DNA of 64,000 bases from Curtobacterium sp. MCLR17_007 (GTDB lineage: Bacteria > Actinomycetota > Actinomycetes > Actinomycetales > Microbacteriaceae). How positions within the stretch are numbered: the first letter of the stretch is position 1; each line of letters begins with the position of its first letter. The DNA is taken from NCBI RefSeq assembly GCF_003234655.2, contig NZ_CP126271.1:2542001-2606000 (forward strand), in the 5' to 3' direction. A program made the position numbers and the translations under genes. Of the stretch, positions 21,047-29,245 are shown piece by piece. A model generated the notes under the pieces. That model searched no databases, had not been told where the DNA came from, and worked only from the letters and a program-made list of their open reading frames with translations.

Positions 21047-23158
21047 TCAGCCCGCGTCCGGCTCGGCGGTGCCGGCCTGGATCGCGGTGATTGCGACGGT
21101 GTTGACGATGTCGCTGACGAGCGCGCCACGGGACAGGTCGTTGATGGGCTTGCGGAGCCCCTGCAGCACCGGGCCGATCGCGACCGCGCCGGCTGATCGC
21201 TGCACGGCCTTGTACGTGTTGTTGCCGGTGTTGAGGTCCGGGAAGATGAACACGGTCGCGTGCCCGGCGACCGGGGAGTCCGGCATCTTCGTGCTGGCGA
21301 CCGTGGGGTCGGCGGCGGCGTCGTACTGGATCGGGCCCTCGACGAGCAGGTCGGGGCGACGCTCGCGGACGAAGGCCGTGCCGGCACGGACCTTGTCGAC
21401 GTCGGCCCCCGTGCCGCTGTCGCCCGTCGAGTAGCTGAGCATCGCCACGCGCGGGTCGATGCCGAACTGGGTCGCGGTCTCGGCGGAGGAGATCGCGATG
21501 TCGGCGAGCTGCTCGCTCGTGGGGTCCGGGATGACCGCGCAGTCACCGTAGACGAGCACCCGGTCGGCGAGCGCCATCAGGAACACGCTCGACACGATCG
21601 AGGTGTCCGGGCGGGTCTTGATGATCTCGAAGGACGGCCGGATGGTGTGCGCCGTGGTGTGCTTCGCCCCGGACACCATGCCGTCGGCGAGCCCGAGCTG
21701 CACCATCATCGTGCCGAAGTACGACACGTCGGTCACGGTGTCGCGGGCGAGCTCGATGCTCATGCCCTTGTGGGCGCGCAGGCGGGTGTACTCGGCAGCG
21801 AAGCGTTCGCGCAGCTCCGGGTCGAAGGGCGACACGAGCTGTGCGGCGTCGAGGTCGAGGCCGAGCTCGGTCGCCCGGGCCCGGATGGCGGCGGGGTCGC
21901 CCAGGATCGTGAGGTCGCACACCTGGCGCTGCAGGAGCGTCGACGCCGCGCGGAGGATGCGGTCGTCGTCCCCCTCGGGCAGGACGATGCGCCGGGCGTG
22001 GTCGCGCGCCCGCTCGATCAGGCCGTGCTCGAACATCAGCGGTGTCACGACGCCCGAGGGCGTGACCTCGAGCCGGGCGAGGAGCTCGTCCGCGCGCACG
22101 TGCCGCTCGAACAGCGCCAGCGCCAGGTCGGCCTTGCGCGGGGAGTCCGCCGCGAGCCGCCCGCGCGTCTGGGTGATCCGGAGCGCGGTGTCGTACGTGC
22201 CGAGGTGGTTGGTGGCGATCGGCAGCGAGCTGGACAGCCCTTCGAGCAGGCGCGTGATCTGCGGCGCGGTCTCGAACCCGCCGTTGAGGATCACCCCGGC
22301 CAGGCTCGGGAAGGTCTCGGACTGGTTCGCGAGCAGGGTCGCGATGAGGACGTCGTTGCGGTCGCCGGGGACGACGACGATCCCGCCCTCGATCAGACGC
22401 GGGAGCACGTTCTCCATGCTCATGCCCGCCACCACGGTGCCCAGGGCCTCGCGGTCGAGCAGGGCTTCGTCGCCGCGGACGAACGTGGCGTCGGTGGCGG
22501 CGAGCAGGGCCCGCACGGTCGGGGCGACCAGGACCGTGTCCTCGGGGATCGCCCACACCGGTGTGTCGGGGTGGTGGTCGGCGACCGCGGCGGCGACGCT
22601 CGCGCAGACGGTGTCCAGCGCGTCGGGGTCGGCACGGTTCACCACGACCCCGAGCAGCTGGGCGTGTGCGGCGCGGAGTTCGCTGGTGGTGACGTCCGCG
22701 ACCTGTGCCATGTCGGCCGGCGTCCGCGCGCCGCGCTCGGCGGACACCCGGCCGCCCAGCACCAGGAGCACCGGTGCACCGAGGTTCGCCGCGACCTTGG
22801 CGTTGAACGACAGCTCGGTGGGGCTGCCGACGTCGGTGTAGTCCGACCCGAGCACCAGGACCGCGTCGTACTGGCGCTCGACCTGCCCGAAGCGACCGAC
22901 GATCGTCGCGAGGGCGGCATCGGGGTCGGCGTGGACGTCGTCGTAGGTCACGCCGAGCGCGTCGTCGTAGGACTGGTTGGTGCCGGTGTGCTGGAGCAGG
23001 AGCTGCAGCACGTAGTCGGGTTCCTCGACCGAACGGGCGACGGGCCGGAACACGCCGACGCGTCCGACCGTGCGCGCGAGGGTCTCGAGGACACCGAGCG
23101 CCACCGTGCTCTTGCCCGTGTGTCCTTCTGCTGACGTGATGTAGATGCGGGTCGACAC
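21047..23158 (-). CDS. pta: Phosphate acetyltransferase (long form with DRTGG and BioD-like N-terminal domains)
   Basis: Interconverts acetyl-CoA and acetyl phosphate; 703 residues. The GTG at 23158 (VSTRIYITSAEGHTGKST) puts the P-loop-like ITSAEGHTGKST of the BioD-like domain at the N-terminus; the longer frame is non-coding. A DRTGG-type regulatory domain occupies about residues 215-335. The catalytic domain fills the C-terminal half, from about 370 (IVLPEGDDDRILRAA) through SGAKHTTAHTIRP and YSTGDSGTGADVDK. It is upstream of ackA on the same strand. Long-form Pta is usual in proteobacteria and actinobacteria. Confidence 0.96.
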   Translation of the reverse strand: MSTRIYITSAEGHTGKSTVALGVLETLARTVGRVGVFRPVARSVEEPDYVLQLLLQHTGTNQSYDDALGVTYDDVHADPDAALATIVGRFGQVERQYDAVLVLGSDYTDVGSPTELSFNAKVAANLGAPVLLVLGGRVSAERGARTPADMAQVADVTTSELRAAHAQLLGVVVNRADPDALDTVCASVAAAVADHHPDTPVWAIPEDTVLVAPTVRALLAATDATFVRGDEALLDREALGTVVAGMSMENVLPRLIEGGIVVVPGDRNDVLIATLLANQSETFPSLAGVILNGGFETAPQITRLLEGLSSSLPIATNHLGTYDTALRITQTRGRLAADSPRKADLALALFERHVRADELLARLEVTPSGVVTPLMFEHGLIERARDHARRIVLPEGDDDRILRAASTLLQRQVCDLTILGDPAAIRARATELGLDLDAAQLVSPFDPELRERFAAEYTRLRAHKGMSIELARDTVTDVSYFGTMMVQLGLADGMVSGAKHTTAHTIRPSFEIIKTRPDTSIVSSVFLMALADRVLVYGDCAVIPDPTSEQLADIAISSAETATQFGIDPRVAMLSYSTGDSGTGADVDKVRAGTAFVRERRPDLLVEGPIQYDAAADPTVASTKMPDSPVAGHATVFIFPDLNTGNNTYKAVQRSAGAVAIGPVLQGLRKPINDLSRGALVSDIVNTVAITAIQAGTAEPDAG

Positions 23159-23276
23159 CGTCTCAGCGTATCGGCGCGCCCGTCGTGGCCACTGGGAACC
23201 GGGCCACTGTGGACGGAGGTGGTCGTCCACAGGCCCGATGACCTGTACCATGGGGTGTCGTCGCGAGACGGCACCA

Positions 23277-23361
23277 GGAGAATTCGCCTAGTGGCCTATG
23301 GCGCACGCTTGGAAAGCGTGTTGGGTGCAAGCCCTCGGGGGTTCGAATCCCCCATTCTCCG
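23277..23361 (+). tRNA. tRNA-Ser (anticodon GGA)
   Basis: An 85-nt class II tRNA with a variable arm. Acceptor GGAGAAT (23277-23283) pairs with ATTCTCC (23354-23360). The anticodon stem CACGC/GCGTG holds loop TTGGAAA, giving anticodon GGA. The T-arm is GGGGG-TTCGAAT-CCCCC. CCA is not encoded. Confidence 0.95.
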
Positions 23362-23370
23362 CAGCACCAC

Positions 23371-23406
23371 CGAGAGCGCGAGACCCCGTCGGGTCTCGCG
23401 CTCTCG
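23371..23406 (+). terminator. Intrinsic terminator of tRNA-Ser
   Basis: Perfect 16-bp stem (CGAGAGCGCGAGACCC, 23371-23386, complement 23391-23406) with a 4-nt loop CGTC, 10 nt after the tRNA. Confidence 0.88.
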
Positions 23407-23412
23407 TCGTTC

Positions 23413-23468
23413 GTGCCGCGTCGGTCGTGCCGCGTCGGTCGTGCCGCGTCGGTCGTGCCGCGTCGGTC
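23413..23468. repeat. Tandem repeat, 4 x 14 nt
   Basis: Four exact copies of GTGCCGCGTCGGTC just past the tRNA-Ser terminator. It is non-coding. The rest of the gap to 23624 holds no feature I can identify except the ribosome site of the next gene. Confidence 0.9.
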
Positions 23469-23624
23469 TGGGGCCGGTCCCCCACCCGGTGGACGCCCCT
23501 GCACCCCGTTCGCCAGGAACGCCGTGGGAAGGGTGGACAGATCTGTCGCGGGCCTCCGCCGCTCCCCTATGCTGGCCGGGACGGGCGGCCCGACACGGGC
23601 GCCCGAGGGGACAGGAGCGAAGCC

Positions 23625-24176
23625 GTGGGGGAGACGACGGTGCCGGCGGAGACGCCCCGGACGGAGACGGCCTACGAGCTCGTCCTGCGCCCGCGGTCCT
23701 CGCTCGTGCGGTCGACCGCGCTGAGCATCGTCTTCTCGGCCGTGCCGCTCGTCGTCGCACTCGTCTGGGTCGCGCTCCCGCTGCGGCTCTGGGCCCTGGT
23801 GGCGACGGCCGTCGTGGTGCTCGCCGTGGTCGCGGGTCTGGCCTTCGTCCGGCTGCGGTTCGCGTTCGTCGGCATCGGCACCGACGCGGTCGCGGTCCGC
23901 GGTCTCGTCACCCCGGCCAGGACCTTCCCACGCTCCGAGGTCGCTGGCCTCGTGCTCGGCACGACCTTCGGCAGCTCGGTGGACCGGACGACGCGCGAGC
24001 TCGTCGCGGTCGACGCCACCGGCGCACGGCTGTTCCGGATGCGCGCGGACGTCTGGGGCGAGGACGCGATCGACCGGGTCGTCGAGACCCTCGGCGTCCA
24101 GATCACGGAGCTCCGGCGACCGATGCCCGCGCGGGACTTCGCCCGACGGACCCTGCGCGGGCGCCGCGACGACTGA
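23625..24176 (+). CDS. Small membrane protein with PH-like C-terminal domain
   Basis: 183 residues. The GTG at 23625 has AGGAG 7 nt upstream; longer frames run through the tRNA. Two hydrophobic segments (about residues 27-50 and 53-73) are followed by a domain of alternating beta strands (FVGIGTDAVAVRGLVTPARTF, then EVAGLVLG and GARLFRMRADVW) that fits the bacterial PH-domain membrane-protein pattern. Such proteins are common in actinobacteria and uncharacterised. It appears monocistronic. Hairpin-prone sequence around 24190-24255 (CCCCTGAGGG and CCCCGTGAAGGGG units) may end the transcript. Confidence 0.8.
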   Translation: MGETTVPAETPRTETAYELVLRPRSSLVRSTALSIVFSAVPLVVALVWVALPLRLWALVATAVVVLAVVAGLAFVRLRFAFVGIGTDAVAVRGLVTPARTFPRSEVAGLVLGTTFGSSVDRTTRELVAVDATGARLFRMRADVWGEDAIDRVVETLGVQITELRRPMPARDFARRTLRGRRDD

Positions 24177-24747
24177 CCCGGCGCTGCACGACGTCCCCTG
24201 AGGGAGCTCGCACCCGCGCGCCGCTGTCCGACGCCCCGTGAAGGGGCTCGCGGCGGTCCGGCACGCCCGGAAACGCACACGCGCTTGACACGTGTCCAGA
24301 CGATGCGTGATGGTGACATCACCTCATCACGAGTGCCACCACATCCGGACCTCACCAGTCCGGCCGGGTCCAACCAACCCGGAGGGTCGGGGGCGGCGCT
24401 CATGGGCCCCTACAGCCGGCCGCCCCCGCGACGGCCTGTCGTCGTGCGCGAACACGGCGGCAGGTCATCAGGTGTTCCCGCGTATCCGACGGGAACCCGT
24501 CAATGCTAACGAATGCACTGGGCAGCACGCGTTTTCTGACCCGGTGCCCGGCGGGCAACGGCTGTCGTGCTGCGTTCGGCGCGCCCGCGCCCGCGCCCGT
24601 CACCCCCGGACTGGGGTCCGATCAGCCGGGACTTCCACCCGGGCACGCTGGTGCTCCTCTCAGTCTGGGCTTAACGTGACTCAGACATCGCACAGACGGT
24701 GACGGAGGTCCCTACCCTCCCTCGCCGCGTATCCGAAAGAGGTTGCC
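24177..24747. other. 571-nt intergenic region upstream of the surface-protein gene
   Basis: I see no credible gene here; the short frames lack codon bias. Two similar hairpin units lie at about 24190-24255. A TTGACA box at 24285-24290 has no convincing -10 partner. A small inverted repeat GTTCCCG/CGGGAAC sits at about 24475-24497, followed by a GCTAAC box. The last bases carry the ribosome site AAAGAGG five bases before ATG 24748. The long leader could be regulatory, but I recognise no riboswitch. Confidence 0.6.
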
Positions 24748-26034
24748 ATGTCGCAATCGCGTGCGCGTTCGTCGCGCCGTGCACCAGCACTGATGGGACT
24801 CATGGGAGTCTCCGTCGGCCTGGCCGTCACCCTGCTCGCCCCCTCTGCGGCCTCGGCCGCCCCTGTGGTCTCACAGGGCACCGGCCGTCTCGTGCAGACG
24901 TCGCTGCTGAGCTCGACGGTGCTCGACACCGTCGCGACGCTCCGCGGTGCCGCAGCCGTCAACGCGGACGCCACCGGGGACGTGGTGGTGAACACCCCCC
25001 TCGACGCGGCCGCGGTCGCGCAGCTCGTGCAGCTGCAGGCCGGGGCGTCGAACCTGTTCGGCACGAACGGGGTCATCCAGCTCGGTGCGGTCGGCCAGTA
25101 CGGCCGCGCGGCGGACGACGGCTCCTCGGCCGCGTTCTCCGGCGCGGTCTCGCAGGCCGCCAGCCTCATCGGCGCCGGCACGACCGTGAACGGCGGCGAC
25201 GTCGGCTCCCCGACCGCCGGCAGCAACGCGCAGATCACCGTCGGCACCGCGGCCAGCCCGGTCTCGCTGAACGTCGCACTGACCGGTCTCGCGGCATCGG
25301 CACAGCAGACCGCCGACGGCACGCAGACCGGCCGCTACACGCTCACCGACGGCAGCGTCATCGTGGGCGGAACGGTGCTCGCGCCGACCCTTTCCGCGCT
25401 GCGTGCACCGCTGACGACCGTGCTCGGCGTCGCGTCCGGCATCGGTGTCACGGTCGCCAACCCGATCGCCGCCGACGGCACCGTCCGGGTCACGCTGCAG
25501 CAGCTGCTCGACGCTGCCGGTGTCACGAGCGTCAACGACCTGCCGGCGAACACGAACCTGCTGAACTACGTCCCGCAGGCGGTCACCACGCAGGTCACGA
25601 CATCGGTGAACGCCACACTCGCCGACCTGGCGACCAGGGCCAACGCGATCCCGGTCCTCGGTGCGACGCTGAACTCCGCCATCACCGTGGCACGGACGGC
25701 GCTCAACCCGCTGCTCGGGTCGCTCGGCACGACGCTCACGTCGAACCTCGCCCCGGCCATCACGACCGCGGCGCAGCTCAACGTGAACCGCCAGGCGACC
25801 AGCGCGGACGGCGCCTTCACGCAGACGGCACTCCGCGTCGGTGTCGGACCGAACGGCAGCATCGCAGCGGTCGACCTCGCCAGCGCCACCGTCGGCCCGA
25901 ACGCCGGCATCGCTGCGGTCCCCGTCGTCAACCCGGCATCGGCCAGCATCGCCGGTGGTGCGCTCGTCCTCGCGGCGATCGCAGCACTGCTGGTGCAGCG
26001 CCGTCGTCGGTCGACGGCACTCGCCGCCGCCTGA
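24748..26034 (+). CDS. Choice-of-anchor G family surface protein
   Basis: Secreted surface protein of 428 residues. A signal peptide covers about 1-38 (basic start, hydrophobic core, cleavage near ASAAP). The long ectodomain is rich in Ala, Thr, Val and Asn and ends in the repeat-like ALRVGVGPNGSIAAVDLASA, which I associate with the choice-of-anchor G family. The C-terminus is a tripartite anchor: a short spacer (VNPASAS), one membrane span (about 398-415) and a basic cluster QRRRRS. There is no LPXTG. Such tails are what sorting enzymes of the exosortase/archaeosortase or sortase type act on, and both types are encoded 1.8-7 kb downstream. Family name is from memory; architecture is seen. 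Confidence 0.82.
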   Translation: MSQSRARSSRRAPALMGLMGVSVGLAVTLLAPSAASAAPVVSQGTGRLVQTSLLSSTVLDTVATLRGAAAVNADATGDVVVNTPLDAAAVAQLVQLQAGASNLFGTNGVIQLGAVGQYGRAADDGSSAAFSGAVSQAASLIGAGTTVNGGDVGSPTAGSNAQITVGTAASPVSLNVALTGLAASAQQTADGTQTGRYTLTDGSVIVGGTVLAPTLSALRAPLTTVLGVASGIGVTVANPIAADGTVRVTLQQLLDAAGVTSVNDLPANTNLLNYVPQAVTTQVTTSVNATLADLATRANAIPVLGATLNSAITVARTALNPLLGSLGTTLTSNLAPAITTAAQLNVNRQATSADGAFTQTALRVGVGPNGSIAAVDLASATVGPNAGIAAVPVVNPASASIAGGALVLAAIAALLVQRRRRSTALAAA

Positions 26035-26207
26035 TGTACCGCGCAGGCTCGATCGGGCCGTCCGTCATGACGGGCGGAGTGATCGCAGCGGGAACCGGCG
26101 CCCCCGCGATGGGCATCGCGCTGCTGGTGCTCGGCGCCGTCCTCGCAGCGTTCGTGCTCTGGCGCGTGCTGTACCGCCGTCGACGCGCAACCAGCGTCGA
26201 CCGGTGA
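26034..26207 (+). CDS. 57-residue single-span membrane protein, coupled to the surface protein
   Basis: The ATG overlaps the stop of the surface-protein gene by one base (TGATG), which supports real, coupled translation. The protein has a Gly/Ala-rich start, one membrane span (about residues 24-45) and a basic tail LYRRRRATSVDR. This is the same span-plus-Arg-cluster architecture as the tail of the upstream protein. I do not recognise a family. It could be an accessory or chaperone of the surface protein, or a second minimal substrate of a sorting enzyme. It is easily missed because the frame also reads through the upstream gene. Confidence 0.7.
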   Translation: MYRAGSIGPSVMTGGVIAAGTGAPAMGIALLVLGAVLAAFVLWRVLYRRRRATSVDR

Positions 26208-26298
26208 CACCGTCGGCCGTCTCGTCCCTGGATCAGGAGGACGAGGCGGCCGCCGGAGGACACGTCCGACGTCGGGTCGTCCGACGGGTCCTCCCCGG

Positions 26299-26375
26299 GT
26301 GACCGCCTTCCCGGCCGCTGGCCGAGGCGGTCACCTGCCCGTGGACGCGCAGGTTCGGGACCTGCGCTCCACGGG
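26299..26375. terminator. Two adjacent strong hairpins
   Basis: Hairpin 1 (26299-26334) has arms GTGACCGCCT/AGGCGGTCAC. Hairpin 2 (26338-26375) has interrupted arms CCCGTGGA..GCAGGT / ACCTGC..TCCACGGG. Together they separate the surface-protein transcript from the glycosyltransferase-exosortase operon. Confidence 0.65.
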
Positions 26376-26430
26376 CCCCCGACCCCCCACACCCGCACCC
26401 CGCTCGTCCCTCCTCACGGAAAGGACCGTC

Positions 26431-27795
26431 GTGTCCGCCTCCGAATCCGCGCAGACCCTGGCGTTCGTCCTGCTGGTCGTCTTCCTCGCGTACGTGACCG
26501 CGATCCTCGTGCCGTTCCTGCGCCGCCGTCCCTCCGCCGAGGGCGACCCGACGACGCTCGACTGGCACGTGTTCGTCGCCTGCCGCGACGAGGTCGTGGT
26601 GATCGGCGACACGCTCGCCAGGCTCCGCCGGGACTTCCCCGCCGCCCACGTCTGGGTGGTCGACGACGCGAGCACCGACGGCACCGGGGACGTCGTCCGC
26701 GCCGTGTCCGACCCGATGGTGCACCTGGTCGAACGGCGTCTGCCGGATGCACGGACCGGCAAGGGCGCCGCGCTCAACGCCGCGTACCACGCACTCGGGG
26801 CCTGGCTCCCGGCCGGGTCCGCACACGACCGTGTCGTCGTCGCGGTCGTCGACGCGGACGGACGACTGGCCGCCAACGCGCTGGCCCAGGCCGCGGGCCC
26901 GACGGCCTTCGGCGACCCGCGGGTGGGCGCGGCACAGGCCGCCGTGTGGATGTCCAACCGCACCGCGCTGCACGGAGACGACGACAGAGCAGGTGCCGGC
27001 ACCGCCGCGCCGCTCTCCCGATGGGGTCGCTGGTTGGTCCGGATGCAGGACATCGAGTTCCGCACCGCGATCGCGGCGATGCAGTGCCTCCGCGGACACA
27101 CCCTGTCCGTCGGCCTCGGTGGCAACGGCCAGTTCACCCGACTGAGCACACTGGACCGCATCGGCGCCGCGAACGGCACACCGTGGCACGGGTCGCTGCT
27201 CGAGGACTACGAACTCGGCGTCCACGTCATGCTCGCCGGTTTCCGGAACGTGTACCTGCACGACACCCACGTCGAACAGGAGGGGCTGCCGTCGGTCCGC
27301 CGCCTGCTCACCCAGCGCACCCGGTGGTGCCAGGGCGGCATGCAGTGCGCGAAGTACCTGCCGCGGATCTTCGCCTCGCGCCACGTCACGCACGCCGGCG
27401 CGATCGAGGCGAGCTACTTCCTCATCCAGCCCTTCACCCAGCTGGCCGGCGTGCTCCTGTGGCCCGCCGTCCTGGTCTCGATGCTCGCCGCAGGCACCGT
27501 GTCCGCCGGCAGCGCCGCCGCCTGGGCCGCCGAGAACTGGTGGCTGCTCCCGCTCGTCGTCGTGACCGGCATCGCCCCGTTCGCGATGTGGCCCCTGATC
27601 TACCGCCGTCGCGCCGAGCCGGGCACCAAGATCGGTACCGCGCTCCTCTGGGCCCTCGGCTACTGGCTGTACATGTACCAGAGCTACGTCTGCGTCCCGC
27701 GCGCGTTCGTCCGGTTGGTCCGGGGTCGCGCCGGGTGGGCGAAGACCCGACGCAACGCCGAGTCCGGCTCCCTGCTGCTGGCCACGGAGGTCTGA
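26431..27795 (+). CDS. Processive family-2 glycosyltransferase (polysaccharide synthase type), exosortase-linked
   Basis: Membrane synthase of 454 residues. The GTG at 26431 has AAAGGA upstream; the frame before it covers the hairpins. One N-terminal span (about 8-28) precedes the GT2 domain. Key residues: WVVDDAST, the DAD motif in VAVVDADGRL, the acceptor Asp in LLEDYELGV, and the QXXRW motif as LTQRTRWCQGG. Four or so spans follow (about 325-440). DXD plus QXXRW is the signature of processive beta-glycan synthases such as cellulose or hyaluronan synthase. The stop overlaps the exosortase start (TGATG). Its product may be a glycan used with or attached to sorted proteins. Confidence 0.88.
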   Translation: MSASESAQTLAFVLLVVFLAYVTAILVPFLRRRPSAEGDPTTLDWHVFVACRDEVVVIGDTLARLRRDFPAAHVWVVDDASTDGTGDVVRAVSDPMVHLVERRLPDARTGKGAALNAAYHALGAWLPAGSAHDRVVVAVVDADGRLAANALAQAAGPTAFGDPRVGAAQAAVWMSNRTALHGDDDRAGAGTAAPLSRWGRWLVRMQDIEFRTAIAAMQCLRGHTLSVGLGGNGQFTRLSTLDRIGAANGTPWHGSLLEDYELGVHVMLAGFRNVYLHDTHVEQEGLPSVRRLLTQRTRWCQGGMQCAKYLPRIFASRHVTHAGAIEASYFLIQPFTQLAGVLLWPAVLVSMLAAGTVSAGSAAAWAAENWWLLPLVVVTGIAPFAMWPLIYRRRAEPGTKIGTALLWALGYWLYMYQSYVCVPRAFVRLVRGRAGWAKTRRNAESGSLLLATEV

Positions 27796-28385
27796 TGTCC
27801 CACGCCGTCGTCCCCGCCGCCCGGCGCGTCCGCCACCGCGGCGGCCACGTGCTGCTCGCCGTCCTCGCCACCGCCGCCGCCGTCGCGACCCTCGCCGCCG
27901 CGAACGCGATCCACCCGCTGGAGGCCCGGGGCGTCGCCGCAGCGCTGGCTCCACTCGCGGACGGGGGCACCGCCGCGTCCGGCAGCGTCGCGTACTTCGG
28001 CCTCGGCACCCGGACGGTGCACGGCATCCAGATCACCCCGATGTGCTCGAGCGTGGTCCTGGTGGTGCCGCTGCTCCTGCTGGCCGCGGTGCTCGCGCTC
28101 GTCACGCGCGGCAACCGCACGCCGCGGGTCGCCATCGGACTGGCCGCCGCGGTCGGCCTCGTGGTGGCGTGCAACACGCTGCGGTACCTCGGATCGGCGC
28201 TCGCGCTGCAGGGGTGGGGCGAGCAGGGCTTCGACGTGGTGCACGAGTACGCCGGATCGCTCTTCGTGATCGCCGGCTTCGCCGCGGCGTTCCTGCTGCA
28301 GCTCCGGTTGGCGCTCCACCAGCCGGTCCGCCGACGGGGTCGTCGTGCCGTCAGCCGGGCCCGCGCCGTCGAGGTGGCGCCGTGA
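27795..28385 (+). CDS. Exosortase/archaeosortase-family transpeptidase
   Basis: Polytopic membrane protein of 196 residues with about five hydrophobic segments. It carries the exosortase triad in the right order and setting: Cys84 in TPMCSSVV, Arg130 in CNTLRYLGSAL and His150 in VVHEYAGSL. Each lies at the outer end of a membrane segment, as expected. Exosortases cleave a C-terminal signal of span plus basic cluster and attach the protein to another molecule. The protein is shorter than proteobacterial exosortases but similar to compact Gram-positive forms. ATG 27795 overlaps the glycosyltransferase stop, and its stop overlaps the next start (GTGA). Subfamily cannot be set by eye. Confidence 0.82.
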   Translation: MSHAVVPAARRVRHRGGHVLLAVLATAAAVATLAAANAIHPLEARGVAAALAPLADGGTAASGSVAYFGLGTRTVHGIQITPMCSSVVLVVPLLLLAAVLALVTRGNRTPRVAIGLAAAVGLVVACNTLRYLGSALALQGWGEQGFDVVHEYAGSLFVIAGFAAAFLLQLRLALHQPVRRRGRRAVSRARAVEVAP

Positions 28386-29245
28386 CCGGGCCGCGTGCCG
28401 GCCGACTCGTCGCCGCCTTCCTGGCCGTCGCGACCAGCGGAGCGCTGGTCTGGGGGGCCGCGACCGTGGCCGCCGGTGCCGAACCGCCCCGGGCCGCGGG
28501 CACAGCGCTGCGGGTCGGAGCGTGCCTGGACCTGGCGACGCCGCGCGACCGCTCGGCACGCACGGCGCCGGACCCGGTCGCCTGCGCCGGGGAGCACACC
28601 CACCAGGTCTTCGCCGTCGCCACCGTGCCCGGTCTCGCGGGGCAGTGGCGGCAGCGGCCGACCGCCGCGGTGTTCGCCGCGGCGACCGCCGGGGTGTGTG
28701 GACCCGACGCACTCCGTGCTTTCCTCGGCGCCCAGGCGGTCGACGCCCTCACCGACCTGACGATCAGCCGGTTCGCCCCGTCGGCCCGCGGGTGGGCCGA
28801 CGGGTCCCACCGCGTCGCGTGCACCGTGTCCGTCCCGGTCGACGCCGCCGGGACGCCCCTCCCTCTCCGGACCTCGCTGCAGGGCATCGCCGGGCGCGAG
28901 GGGACCGGCACCGACAGCTCGGCCGTCGTCCGGGCGTGCCGCCGTCAGCTGCCCGAGGGCGACGCGTGGTCCGCGCACGGTTCCCGCGTGCGCTGCGACC
29001 TGCCGCACACCACCCAGGAGGTCGGCGCGTGGATCGCGCTGACCTCCGACACCGAGGACCTCTCCCCCGCCACGATCACGACACGCTGTCGCGACGCGGC
29101 CGAGACCTTCGTCGGCGGTCGGCTGCCGACCGGGCTCGCACCGTCGGGCGTCGTGGTCCGTGCCGACGGCGCCGTCACCCTGCGCTGCACGATCGGGGGT
29201 GAGCCCCGTGACGATCGCACCGACGTCGTCGTCCTCCCGGGCTGA
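28382..29245 (+). CDS. Secreted protein with septum-formation-type domain
   Basis: 287 residues starting at GTG 28382, which overlaps the exosortase stop. A signal peptide or N-terminal anchor covers about residues 9-30. The ectodomain contains two related Cys-bearing repeats. The first reads VGACLD ... VACAGEHTHQVFAVATV, the hallmark of the actinobacterial septum-formation domain in which a Cys pair flanks an H-T-H-Q-V motif. Later blocks have CTVSVPV and CRRQLPEGDAW. There is no C-terminal sorting tail, so it is more likely an exported partner than a sorted substrate. Its stop lies inside a 33-nt tandem duplication. Confidence 0.78.
   Translation: MTGPRAGRLVAAFLAVATSGALVWGAATVAAGAEPPRAAGTALRVGACLDLATPRDRSARTAPDPVACAGEHTHQVFAVATVPGLAGQWRQRPTAAVFAAATAGVCGPDALRAFLGAQAVDALTDLTISRFAPSARGWADGSHRVACTVSVPVDAAGTPLPLRTSLQGIAGREGTGTDSSAVVRACRRQLPEGDAWSAHGSRVRCDLPHTTQEVGAWIALTSDTEDLSPATITTRCRDAAETFVGGRLPTGLAPSGVVVRADGAVTLRCTIGGEPRDDRTDVVVLPG

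Noticed and set aside
24285..24310. Sigma-70 promoter for the surface-protein gene
   Set aside because: TTGACA is good but no acceptable -10 hexamer lies 16-19 nt downstream.
24177..24747. Riboswitch or small genes in the long gap
   Set aside because: No known aptamer core could be recognised, and the short frames there lack codon bias and ribosome sites.
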